From assembly GCA_017940085.1 (NCBI GenBank), contig JAGAZK010000191.1, positions 1 to 21,967 on the forward strand: a stretch of DNA of 21,967 nt. The letters run 5' to 3'. The DNA is from Campylobacter sp. Lineage in GTDB: Bacteria; Campylobacterota; Campylobacteria; Campylobacterales; Campylobacteraceae. A program made the position numbers and the translations under genes. Positions 1 through 6,647 of this stretch are shown piece after piece. The notes beneath the pieces were generated by a model that saw only the letters and a program-made list of their open reading frames with translations, did no database searches and had not been told where the DNA came from. Numbering within the stretch: position 1 is the first letter of the stretch; every line of letters begins with the position of its first letter.

Positions 1-444
1 TATAATCTGCGAAATTGTGCGTATTTGGAAGAATTTGAGAAAGAGAAAATTATTTGGGCTGAATTAGCAAGAACTGGAAACGCTTTTACTTTTGATAAAA
101 ATAATTTTTCATTGACAAATACAGCTTACGCACTGACAACGAATTCGGAAAATTTAAAATATATTCTTTGTTTTTTAAATAGTAAAATTACTTTAAAATT
201 TTTAGATATTGTTTCAGCCAAACTTGATGAAACTGGTTGGCGTTGGTTAAAGCAAAATTTAGAAAAAATTCCTATCCCAAAAATTTCAAAAGAAAAAGAA
301 GCCGAATTTGTGAATTTAGTGGATAAAATTTTAAAAGAAACAGACGAAAACGAAAGAGCAAAGTTAAGTGGCGAAATAGATAAGTTAGTTTATCAAATTT
401 ACGATTTAAATGCCGATGAAATCGCCTTAATAGAAAAAGCTTAA
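1..444 (+). CDS. C-terminal fragment of a type IIG / Eco57I-like restriction-modification protein (5' end outside window)
   Basis: The reading frame is open from base 1 to the TAA at 442-444, giving 147 visible codons, and the start lies upstream of the window. The fragment resembles the TaqI-like target-recognition domain at the C terminus of Eco57I-type methyltransferases and type IIG restriction-modification enzymes. Signs of this are the opening block with IIWAELARTGNAFTFD, the middle block ILCFLNSKITLKF, and GWRWLKQNLEKIPIPKI, which has the aromatic-rich then IPIP pattern typical of this family. The C terminus is a charged helix (KILKETDENERAKLSGEIDKL) of the kind that ends these proteins. 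By family knowledge this region recognises the DNA target; the catalytic methylase and nuclease parts would lie to the left. No neighbouring specificity subunit is visible. It could also be a solitary methyltransferase or a truncated remnant, because only this end is seen. Confidence 0.7.
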   Translation, partial: YNLRNCAYLEEFEKEKIIWAELARTGNAFTFDKNNFSLTNTAYALTTNSENLKYILCFLNSKITLKFLDIVSAKLDETGWRWLKQNLEKIPIPKISKEKEAEFVNLVDKILKETDENERAKLSGEIDKLVYQIYDLNADEIALIEKA

Positions 445-520
445 TTTCCGTAGAGTGGGCATCCTTGCCCACCAAAAAATTTGGTAACTCAATCTGTCAT
501 TGCTAGAATTTGCTTAATCT

Positions 521-652
521 GTCATTGCGAGACCACGCAGTGGTCGTGGCAATCGCCAAATTTGAAACGGCAAATTTGTTTTTTTGCAAATTTAGGATTT
601 GGTTATTTAAATTCTGGCGATTGCTTCGTTCGTTTCACTCACTCGCAATGAC
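521..652. repeat. Inverted-repeat element 1 (GTCATTGCGAG ... CTCGCAATGAC)
   Basis: Perfect 11-bp terminal inverted repeats, GTCATTGCGAG at 521-531 and CTCGCAATGAC at 642-652, enclose a second inverted pair, CAATCGCCA at 550-558 and TGGCGATTG at 615-623. A transcript could fold into a long hairpin with an AT-rich loop. A truncated left end (GTCATTGCTAG, 496-506) lies just upstream, and both copies are preceded by AATCT. The element has no coding capacity and looks like a non-autonomous dispersed repeat of MITE or REP type; the mobilising enzyme is unknown from this window. Confidence 0.85.
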
Positions 653-676
653 AACGGAAACAAATTTGCCTTTTTT

Positions 677-798
677 GTCATTGCGAGATTTTTCGTAGAA
701 AAATCGAAGCAATCCAGCAACGCCGATAGGCGTTTTTTAAAATCAAACATTTTTAATTTCACTGGATTGCTTCGAAAACTTCATTTTCTCGCAATGAC
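677..798. repeat. Inverted-repeat element 2 (GTCATTGCGAG ... CTCGCAATGAC)
   Basis: It has the same 11-bp ends as element 1, at 677-687 and 788-798. The inner pair here is a different version, TCGAAGCAATCCAG at 704-717 against CTGGATTGCTTCGA at 762-775, a 14-bp perfect match. The core contains a small GCCGATAGGC hairpin at about 722-732. It begins 24 bp after element 1 ends. Confidence 0.85.
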
Positions 799-823
799 AC
801 TTGAAGCAAATTTTCTCTCCATT

Positions 824-997
824 GTCATTGCGAGTGTCGTCAGACACAAAGCAATCGCCAATAATTAAATTTACAATAAGGTTTTTAGCAAAAATTTATA
901 AAATTTGGTTGTTTTTAAATTCTTTAAATTCTGCAAATTTGCATTATCGCTATTTAAACTCTGGCGATTGCTTCGTCGCTTCGCTTCTCGCAATGAC
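824..997. repeat. Inverted-repeat element 3 (GTCATTGCGAG ... CTCGCAATGAC)
   Basis: The ends are at 824-834 and 987-997, and the inner pair is GCAATCGCCA at 851-860 and TGGCGATTGC at 962-971. The core is longer and AT-rich, but its last part (ATTTAAACTC before the inner right arm) resembles the same position in element 1, so the two are related. It begins 25 bp after element 2 ends. Confidence 0.85.
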
Positions 998-1023
998 AAT
1001 GGAAAGTAAATTTTGCCTAATCT

Positions 1024-1061
1024 GTCATCGTCATACCACGAAGTACTCAAAGCAATCGCCA
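1024..1061. repeat. Solitary left half of the same repeat family
   Basis: A degenerate left arm (GTCATCGTCATACCACG and then GCAATCGCCA at 1052-1061) appears without a matching right arm before hisD. It starts 26 bp after element 3 and is preceded by AATCT like element 1. It is probably the remnant of a fourth copy that lost its right half. Confidence 0.65.
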
Positions 1062-1118
1062 ATGGTTAAATAATCAGTTTGCAAATTTGCAAATTTTATT
1101 AAATTCAAAACTAAATTA

Positions 1119-1127
1119 TGCTATAAA
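1119..1127 (+). promoter_or_regulatory. Putative extended -10 promoter of hisD
   Basis: TG-C-TATAAA at 1119-1127 is an extended -10 element, which suits Campylobacter sigma-70 promoters because they depend little on a -35 box. It lies about 33 bases before the hisD start, leaving room for a short leader that carries the AAAAGG ribosome binding site near 1148-1153. The call rests on the motif alone. Confidence 0.45.
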
Positions 1128-1160
1128 CTAAAATTTATAAAAAATTTAAAAGGTCAAAAT

Positions 1161-2447
1161 ATGAAAATTTTAAAATCAAACGAAGCAGGTTTTAAAGCCG
1201 AATTTAAAAAGCTTGTAAATCGCTCTGATATGGATATGAAAAGCGTTATGCCGATAGTTACGGGCATAATAGATGATATTAAAACCAAAGGCGATGAAGC
1301 CTTAAACGAGCAGATTGCTAAATTTGACAAATGGGAAGTGCAGGGCAATCTCGCTATCACGCAAGACGAGATGAAAAAGGCTTTTGATGAGCTAAATGAT
1401 GAGCTAAAAAATGCGTTACAAGTGGCGTATGATCGCATTTTTGCCTACCACGAAAAGCAACTCGAAAAAAGCTGGATCGAGTTTGGCGAATACGGCGAAA
1501 TGCTAGGACAAAAAATCACGCCTGTTGATCGTGCAGGGCTTTATGTGCCGGGCGGAAAGGCGGCGTATCCAAGTTCGCTTTTGATGAACGCAATCCCCGC
1601 AATCGTCGCGGGTGTGAGCGATATAACCGTCTGCACTCCTGCTGTGGGCGGAGCTGTAAATTCGCTACTTTTAGCCGCCATGTATGTGCTAAAAATCAAA
1701 AAAGCCTACAAAGTAGGGGGCGCAAGTGCTGTTGCGGCGATGGCGTATGGCACGGAAACGATAGAAAAAGTCGATGTCATCACAGGTCCCGGAAATATCT
1801 TTGTAGCGACGGCTAAAAAGCTAGTTTTTGGCGATGTAAATATCGATATGATCGCAGGTCCTAGCGAAGTGGGCGTCCTATCCGACGGCTCGGCAGACGC
1901 CTATCACACGGCTGTTGATTTGCTTAGCCAAGCCGAACACGACGAAATCGCAAGTAGCATAATGGTTACAGATGATGAAAAATTCGCCCTTGCCGTGAAA
2001 GATGAAATTTATAAAATTTTGCCTACATTAGAGCGCGAGAGTATCGCTAGAAAGAGCATTGACGATAAAGCGGCGATTATCATCGCAAAGGATTTTGACG
2101 AAGCGATTGAACTTATGAACGATTTAGCCGTCGAACACCTTGAAATCGCCACCGACAACGCTTATGAGATACTACCACGCATAAAACACGCAGGGGCGAT
2201 TTTCTTAGGACACTACACTCCGGAAGCTTTGGGGGATTATTTAGCTGGTCCAAATCACACTTTGCCGACTGGTGGCAGTGCGAGATTTTTCTCGCCGCTT
2301 GGGGTTTATCACTTTATCAAACGAAGTTCTATCATAGCGATGAATAAAAAAAGTATTGATGAGCTTGGAGGCGCTTGTATGGCGTTAGCTGGGGCAGAGG
2401 GCTTAACAGCACACAAAAAGTCGGTTGAGATAAGATATAAGAAGTAA
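1161..2447 (+). CDS. hisD: Histidinol dehydrogenase
   Basis: This cytoplasmic zinc enzyme oxidises L-histidinol to L-histidine in two NAD-dependent steps, the last reactions of histidine biosynthesis. The 428 residues match the usual family length. Recognisable blocks are PVDRAGLYVPGGKAAYPSS (about 121-139), the GPGN nucleotide-contact region (209-212), and AGPSEV (232-237). The four residues equivalent to the E. coli zinc ligands are present as Gln257, His260, Asp359 and His418, and the catalytic pair is Glu325-His326 in VEHLE. The ATG at 1161 has AAAAGG just upstream and gives the expected N terminus. No other his gene is adjacent, so it appears to be a single-gene unit flanked by repeats on both sides. 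I see no lesion and expect it to be functional. Confidence 0.97.
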   Translation: MKILKSNEAGFKAEFKKLVNRSDMDMKSVMPIVTGIIDDIKTKGDEALNEQIAKFDKWEVQGNLAITQDEMKKAFDELNDELKNALQVAYDRIFAYHEKQLEKSWIEFGEYGEMLGQKITPVDRAGLYVPGGKAAYPSSLLMNAIPAIVAGVSDITVCTPAVGGAVNSLLLAAMYVLKIKKAYKVGGASAVAAMAYGTETIEKVDVITGPGNIFVATAKKLVFGDVNIDMIAGPSEVGVLSDGSADAYHTAVDLLSQAEHDEIASSIMVTDDEKFALAVKDEIYKILPTLERESIARKSIDDKAAIIIAKDFDEAIELMNDLAVEHLEIATDNAYEILPRIKHAGAIFLGHYTPEALGDYLAGPNHTLPTGGSARFFSPLGVYHFIKRSSIIAMNKKSIDELGGACMALAGAEGLTAHKKSVEIRYKK

Positions 2448-2454
2448 AAATTCG

Positions 2455-2487
2455 AATTTTGTTTAAAGGCAAAATTGCGTTTTTTTT
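2455..2487 (+). terminator. Possible Rho-independent terminator of hisD
   Basis: AATTTTG at 2455-2461 pairs with CAAAATT at 2470-2476 across an 8-base loop, followed by GCG and eight T residues (2480-2487), directly after the hisD stop. The stem is short and AT-rich, so the call is moderate. Confidence 0.5.
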
Positions 2488-2495
2488 GTTTTTTT

Positions 2496-2696
2496 GTCAT
2501 TCTGAGCGAAATGAAATTAAGCAAAGAATCTCGTAAGCTATGCGAGAATTTATAAATTTGCAAATTTATCGTCATTGCAAGATTTTTTTCGTAATAAAAA
2601 ATCGTGGCAATTTCATTTTAAAACGCAAATTTGTAAATTTGTTTTTTTGTAATTTTTTTAAGATTCTTCGTTTCGCTACGCTACACTCAGAATGAC
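2496..2696. repeat. Variant inverted-repeat element (GTCATTCTGAG ... CTCAGAATGAC) with an inner GTCATTGCAAG copy
   Basis: Perfect 11-bp ends lie at 2496-2506 and 2686-2696. An inner pair, AAGAATCT at 2524-2531 and AGATTCTT near 2661-2668, continues the inverted arrangement. These ends match the 445-1160 family at GTCATT and GAG but differ at the two central bases. Inside lies a left-arm-like segment of the other subfamily, GTCATTGCAAG at 2571-2581, followed by ATCGTGGCAAT, without a partner. This suggests one element inserted into or recombined with another. Confidence 0.75.
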
Positions 2697-2750
2697 AATT
2701 TTTTTGGCAAACCGAAAAATTCATAAAAATATTTGGTTTAATGATAAAAT

Positions 2751-3485
2751 TTACAATTCGCTATCAAATTTAAAATTATCACCAAGATAGTATTTTCGCA
2801 CATTTTCATCGTTTGCGACCTGTTTGGCTGTGCCACTGGTGAGCAACTCGCCGTCTTTTATGACATAAGCTCTATCGCAAATCGCCAAAGTCTCACGGAC
2901 ATTGTGGTCGGTGATGAGAATGCCGATGTCAAGCTCTTTTAGGCTTCGCACTATGTTTTGTATGTCGCTAACAGCGATAGGATCGACACCTGCAAACGGC
3001 TCGTCAAGCAGTAAAAATTTCGGCGTTATCATCAGGCTTCGCGCGATTTCGCAACGCCTGCGCTCGCCACCGCTTAGACTTACCCCTTTTCGCTCACGGA
3101 TTGGCTCGATATTTAGCAAATTTAGCATTTCATCGACTTTCTCGGCAGCTGTTTTTTTATCTTTATAGGTGATTTCAGCAGCAAGCATTAAATTTTCTTC
3201 TACGCTTAAATCCTTAAAAATGCTACTTTCTTGCGGCAAATAGCCAATGCCAAGTTTGGCGCGTTTGTGAAGCGGGACATTACTAATGTCCTTAAAATCA
3301 AGAAAAATCGCACCGCTCGTGCTAGAAATCAGCCCACAAATCATATAAAATGTCGTTGTTTTTCCTGCGCCATTTGGTCCTAGTAGCCCCACGACTTCGC
3401 CGTTTTGCACTTCAAGCGAAACGCCTTTTATGATTTGCGTTTTTTTTATCGTTTTTGTTAAATTTTTAACTTCTAGTATATGCAT
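2751..3485 (-). CDS. lptB: LPS export ABC transporter ATP-binding protein LptB
   Basis: This ATPase of the LptB2FG complex powers extraction of lipooligosaccharide from the inner membrane and its transfer along the Lpt bridge to the outer membrane. All ABC motifs are present in 244 residues: Walker A GPNGAGKTT (36-44), Q-loop Gln85, signature LSGGE (137-141), Walker B FLLLDEP (157-163) and switch His194. The segment PFAGVDPIAV just after Walker B is typical of LptB rather than of other ABC subunits. The start overlaps the end of tsaE by 20 bases, so the two genes are translationally linked. In many proteobacteria, and from memory in C. jejuni, rpoN follows lptB; here the gene ends at a repeat-filled spacer and converging hisD. 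Confidence 0.93.
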   Translation of the reverse strand: MHILEVKNLTKTIKKTQIIKGVSLEVQNGEVVGLLGPNGAGKTTTFYMICGLISSTSGAIFLDFKDISNVPLHKRAKLGIGYLPQESSIFKDLSVEENLMLAAEITYKDKKTAAEKVDEMLNLLNIEPIRERKGVSLSGGERRRCEIARSLMITPKFLLLDEPFAGVDPIAVSDIQNIVRSLKELDIGILITDHNVRETLAICDRAYVIKDGELLTSGTAKQVANDENVRKYYLGDNFKFDSEL

Positions 3486-3888
3486 TATTTACCTCGTATT
3501 TGCGTTTGTCACCGTTGATTTCGATTTTTACGATACAAAAATCAAGCAAATATTTTTTTAACAGCTCGATTAAATTTTCATCTGCCCACTCGACGATATG
3601 AAGCCCGTCTTCAAAAAAATTCTCAAAAAGCCCGTTTTTAAGTAGCCCTGACGAGCCGTCATTATAAATGTCATAATGATAAATTTGCCCATATTTTTGC
3701 ATAATCGAAAATGTCGGCGAATTTACGATTTTTTCGTCTATGCCGTGCATTTTGGCGATTGTCTTAACTAGCGTTGTTTTGCCACTAGCTAAATCGCCCA
3801 TAAGCAGTATTATCCCTTTTTTTGGCAAAATTTCGGCGATTTGCGAAATTTCGCTAAGGCTAAGGACAAATTCAAACTTCTTTGACAT
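3466..3888 (-). CDS. tsaE: tRNA threonylcarbamoyladenosine biosynthesis ATPase TsaE
   Basis: TsaE is a small cytoplasmic ATPase that supports the TsaD-TsaB complex in making the t6A modification at position 37 of tRNAs reading ANN codons. With the ATG at 3888 it has 140 residues, within the usual size range. It shows Walker A GDLASGKTT (31-39), the family SPTF motif (57-60) within KIVNSPTFSIMQKY, HYDIY (71-75), and the conserved IVEWADE (98-104). A GTG at 3903 would add five residues (MSKKN before MSKKFEF), but it has no ribosome binding site. The ATG is preferred, although its own site (AAGAAAA) is weak. The gene overlaps the S4 gene by 17 bases and lptB by 20, so the three are a translationally coupled set. 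Confidence 0.9.
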   Translation of the reverse strand: MSKKFEFVLSLSEISQIAEILPKKGIILLMGDLASGKTTLVKTIAKMHGIDEKIVNSPTFSIMQKYGQIYHYDIYNDGSSGLLKNGLFENFFEDGLHIVEWADENLIELLKKYLLDFCIVKIEINGDKRKYEVNNAYTRS

Positions 3889-4117
3889 ATTTTTCTTGCT
3901 CACTTTTTGGGGTGTTTTTGGTAGTTGGAAAGCCCAAAACTTGATAGCTTTTATCTTTTTCTAAAAATTTTATTGTGATTATATCGCCGATTTTAAGTAT
4001 TTTACTAGCTTTTGCTACCACGCCGTTTATATAGACAACGCCACTTTTACACATATCTTCGCTGACGGCTCTGCGTTTTGTGATATTTACTGAATTTAAA
4101 AATTTATCTACTCTCAT
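3872..4117 (-). CDS. S4-domain RNA-binding protein (RqcP/Hsp15-like)
   Basis: This is an 81-residue protein that is essentially one S4 fold: MRVDKFLNSVNITKRRAVSEDMC, then SGVVYINGVVAKASKILKIGD, then a short charged tail. The R-DKFL start and the VYINGxxAKxS pattern are the RNA-contacting part of the S4 family. By family knowledge, single-domain proteins of this kind include Hsp15 and RqcP, which bind 50S subunits carrying stalled peptidyl-tRNA; the sequence alone does not decide between them. It is the first gene of the S4-tsaE-lptB set. There is no clear ribosome binding site before the ATG, and a TAAAAT hexamer sits seven bases upstream, so the transcript may be leaderless. Confidence 0.85.
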   Translation of the reverse strand: MRVDKFLNSVNITKRRAVSEDMCKSGVVYINGVVAKASKILKIGDIITIKFLEKDKSYQVLGFPTTKNTPKSEQEKYVKEV

Positions 4118-4124
4118 AGGCGTG

Positions 4125-4130
4125 ATTTTA
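4125..4130 (-). promoter_or_regulatory. Possible -10 box for the S4-tsaE-lptB set
   Basis: TAAAAT on the minus strand, preceded by TTTGC, ends seven bases before the ATG at 4117. If used, transcription would begin at or within a base or two of the start codon, consistent with the missing Shine-Dalgarno sequence. The call rests on the motif only. Confidence 0.35.
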
Positions 4131-4355
4131 GCAAATTTGCGCTTAAAATTTGAAAATTCAAAATTCGCGGATTGTATTAATTTTTTTGTTTTCTTATATT
4201 AATAACAAAATTTGCATAAATTTTAAACTAAAATGAAATATATTTTTTTTTAAAAATTTATACTATAAATTTTATTAATTTTTTTAATATTTCGATATTT
4301 TTGCAGTATTAGTAGTATTATATTTAATTGATAAAAATTTTCATTATATTTTAAG

Positions 4356-4380
4356 TTGATAATGAATATAATTTTATAAT
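4356..4380 (+). promoter_or_regulatory. Receptor promoter with overlapping Fur-box-like operator
   Basis: TTGATAATGAATATAATTT at 4356-4374 resembles the Fur operator core (GATAATGATAATCATTATC and the Campylobacter TTGATAAT...ATTATCAA form), with a good left half and a weaker right half. It runs directly into a consensus -10 TATAAT at 4375-4380, so a bound repressor would block RNA polymerase. Iron control is what family knowledge predicts for a TonB-dependent receptor. Binding is inference from the motif. Confidence 0.5.
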
Positions 4381-4417
4381 ACAATCAAAACATAAATTTA
4401 ACGAAAGGAAAATTGTT

Positions 4418-6571
4418 ATGAAAAAGAGTTTTTATCTCTCTTTGGCTGTGGTGGGTATGCTTTTCGGTGCTGAAAATAACGCAACGAATTCTAATCAAAA
4501 CGCGCTTGAATTTGATGAGATTATCGTTAGTGCGACATTGACTGAGGTCGATAATCTAAAATACGCAGGTTCGGTTGGCGTTTTAAAAGAAAAAGATTTT
4601 AAAGCTAAACGAAATATCGTAGATGCTTTGCGTGATATTCCGGGCATTGACGGTGGATTAGACACCGGCAGACAAGCTGGTAAAACTATCTATATTCGCG
4701 GTTTTAGCGATGATGAACGAGTTATCATCAAACAAGACGGCGTAGGTCGTTCAAAGGGTCTTTTTAGCGATATGATTTCTTCTCTTCGCACGGATACTGA
4801 TTTGCTTAAAAAAGCAGAGGTCGTAAAAGGTGCTAGTTCTATTTTGCACGGCTCTGGTGCGATAGGTGGTGTTATTAGCATGGAAACAAAATCTGCAAAA
4901 GATTATTTGCATGATGGCAAAGAAATAGGTGCTATGCTAGGTGGCAGAATCGAAAGCAATAATATGAAAGGCATAAGAGGTGCGGTATATGCCGATCCTA
5001 CCGATATACCTGTCGATATTTTGCTTTATGGTAAATTTGAAAAATTCGGCGATAATAAATTTGCAGATGGCGGTCGTTGGAGTGATAGCTATGAAATGGT
5101 TGTCGAAAAAGATGTAAATGATGAAAAAATTAGAACCCTTTTTACAAAACTAGGTGCTGATCTTGGAGATAGCCATAGACTTCAATTTAGTGTTTATGAT
5201 TATAAAGAAGATGCTCATATTCCTTGGCAAGCAAGAACAAATTTATATACAAAAGGAGATAGCAAAGACGCTCCGTATAATCCGCTTGATAATAAATTAG
5301 TTCAAAGAGATTTTGTATTTGATTATTTATTTAATCCAGCCGATATAGATTTAATAAATTTATCTTTTAAAGCTTATGACTCAAAGAGTTATTATGACAG
5401 ACATTATACTGTCGGCAATATGTTAAATAACAACGGTTCGGATATGGATTTGACATATAAAAACGAAGATGATAGATATGGCTTTGCTCTTAAAAATGAG
5501 TCATTTTTTGATACTGGTTTTATAGGGCATGATTTTCTTGTTGGTCTAGAATACCAACATCAAAAAGAAGATGCTATTTATGTAAGAGATGGAGAAAAAA
5601 GCGAATTTGGCGGTATGCCAAATACTCAAAAAAATTATGCACTTTATTTGCAAGATATTATGAGTATAGGAAATTTAGAATTTACTCTTGGCGGAAGATA
5701 TGATAAATTTAAATCTTATGCTCCGTATGCAGATACTGATGATAGTAGATTTTCTCCTAGAATTGCAGTAGCTTATGAAATTTTTAATGGATTTAATCTA
5801 CTTGCAGGTTATGCAGAGAGTTTTAGAGCCCCAACACCAAGTGAAGCATCGCAATTTGGACCTTTAAATAGAAGAATTTATTATATTCCAAATCCAAATT
5901 TAATGCCGGAAACAGCAAAAGAATATGAAGTTGGATTTAGTTTCAAAAAAGATGAAATTTTTGGAGATGATTATTTTGATATTAAAGCAATCTATTTTAA
6001 TGGAGAAATCGACGATATGATTGTAGTCGCACAAAGAACAGATTTAGGAACACCGCCACCAAATCCACTAAATTCAGGTTTTCAAGAATACGGACAATAC
6101 TAAAATGTAGATAAAGCCAAAAGACATGGATATGAAATAGAAGCAAAATATGCTATCGGTGATTTTAGATTTGGTCTTGGTTATGATAAAACAAAAATTT
6201 ACGATAGCAAAACAGATGAAGATATAAAACATCTAGCAGATAGAATAAAAGGAAAAATCGGTTATTCTCCGTCAGATGAGTTAGATTTAGAAGTTAAAAT
6301 TAGCCATTATTTAGCTCCAAATCCAAATCCTGAAAGCTATATCTCAGGCGGAAAAGAGTATTTCTATGTTGATAAAGATTTTACTCTTGTTGATTTTGCC
6401 GGAAGTTATGAGATTAAACATGGAGTTGTAAATTTCCTTGATGGAGCAAAAGTTAGCTTTGGCGTAAATAACTTGTTTGACAGACCTTATATAAACGCTC
6501 ACTCCACAAAAGATAGCTATCTAGTAGGCACAGGCAGAAACTTTTATGTGGATTTAGAAGTTAAATTCTAA
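4418..6571 (+). pseudogene. TonB-dependent outer-membrane receptor (heme/transferrin-receptor class) interrupted by an in-frame TAA
   Basis: The product would be an outer-membrane receptor importing an iron source with TonB energy. Residues 1-18 form a signal peptide ending LFGA, a TonB box EIIVSAT is at 34-40, the plug spans about 45-160 (IYIRGF, GASSILHGSGAIGGVI), and the barrel follows, with FRAP (469-472) and NPNL (492-495), motifs shared with heme receptors. Codon 562 is TAA (6101-6103). The same frame then continues for 155 codons with normal receptor sequence (HGYEIEAKY, VNNLFDRPY) to a terminal Phe (LEVKF), as expected of an outer-membrane barrel. The full length of 717 codons suits the family, so one base change explains the break; there is no frameshift. 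The 561-residue product lacks the last barrel strands and is probably non-functional. Ribosome binding site GAAAGGA is at 4403-4409. From memory, C. jejuni has receptor Cj0178 near a BacA homologue, which fits the neighbour here. A sequencing error is possible. Confidence 0.85.
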
Positions 6572-6596
6572 TTTTATACAAAAGAATTCTTAGTAT

Positions 6597-6640
6597 GCAA
6601 ATTTGAGTAAATTTACTCAAATTTGCCTTTTTATTTATAT
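6597..6640 (+). terminator. Rho-independent terminator after the receptor gene
   Basis: A perfect 15-bp inverted repeat (6597-6611 against 6612-6626, arms beginning GCAAATTTGAG) is followed by CTTTTTATTTA. It lies 26 bases after the receptor's final stop and 21 bases past the end of the converging bacA gene, so it may also slow transcription from the other side. Its position supports the receptor gene really ending at 6571 rather than 6103. Confidence 0.8.
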
Positions 6641-6647
6641 AAATTTT

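Larger units (their letters stand above)
445..1160. other. Non-coding spacer with repeat cluster, followed by the hisD promoter region
   Basis: There is no credible gene in these 716 bases. Short open frames here run through the repeats and lack ribosome binding sites and protein-like composition. The stretch holds a repeat remnant (496-506), three inverted-repeat elements (521-652, 677-798, 824-997), a half element (1024-1061), and an AT-rich segment with the likely hisD promoter. Confidence 0.75.
2448..2750. other. Non-coding spacer between converging hisD and lptB
   Basis: These 303 bases contain the possible hisD terminator and the variant inverted-repeat element at 2496-2696. I see no gene. 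The genes on both sides point into this region. Confidence 0.75.
4118..4417. other. AT-rich divergent intergenic region
   Basis: These 300 bases separate the minus-strand S4 gene from the plus-strand receptor gene. The middle (about 4170-4330) is very AT-rich with poly-T runs, and no gene or stable RNA is apparent. The right end carries the receptor promoter and a Fur-box-like sequence. Confidence 0.6.

Noticed and set aside
496..1061. CRISPR array
   Set aside because: The spaced similar units are palindromic elements of different lengths (122-174 bp) with related, not unique, linkers; no short identical direct repeats and no cas genes are present.
510..1073. Open frames of 62 and 90 codons in the repeat region
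   Set aside because: They run through the inverted repeats, have no ribosome binding site and have repeat-derived composition.
2700..2750. Terminator for lptB
   Set aside because: A weak AAACC/GGTTT pairing exists, but on the lptB strand it is followed by A residues, not T residues.
6101..6103. Programmed recoding or a frameshift in the receptor gene
   Set aside because: The frame is identical before and after the stop, so it is not a frameshift. The codon is TAA, not TGA, so selenocysteine does not apply, and no read-through context is recognisable.
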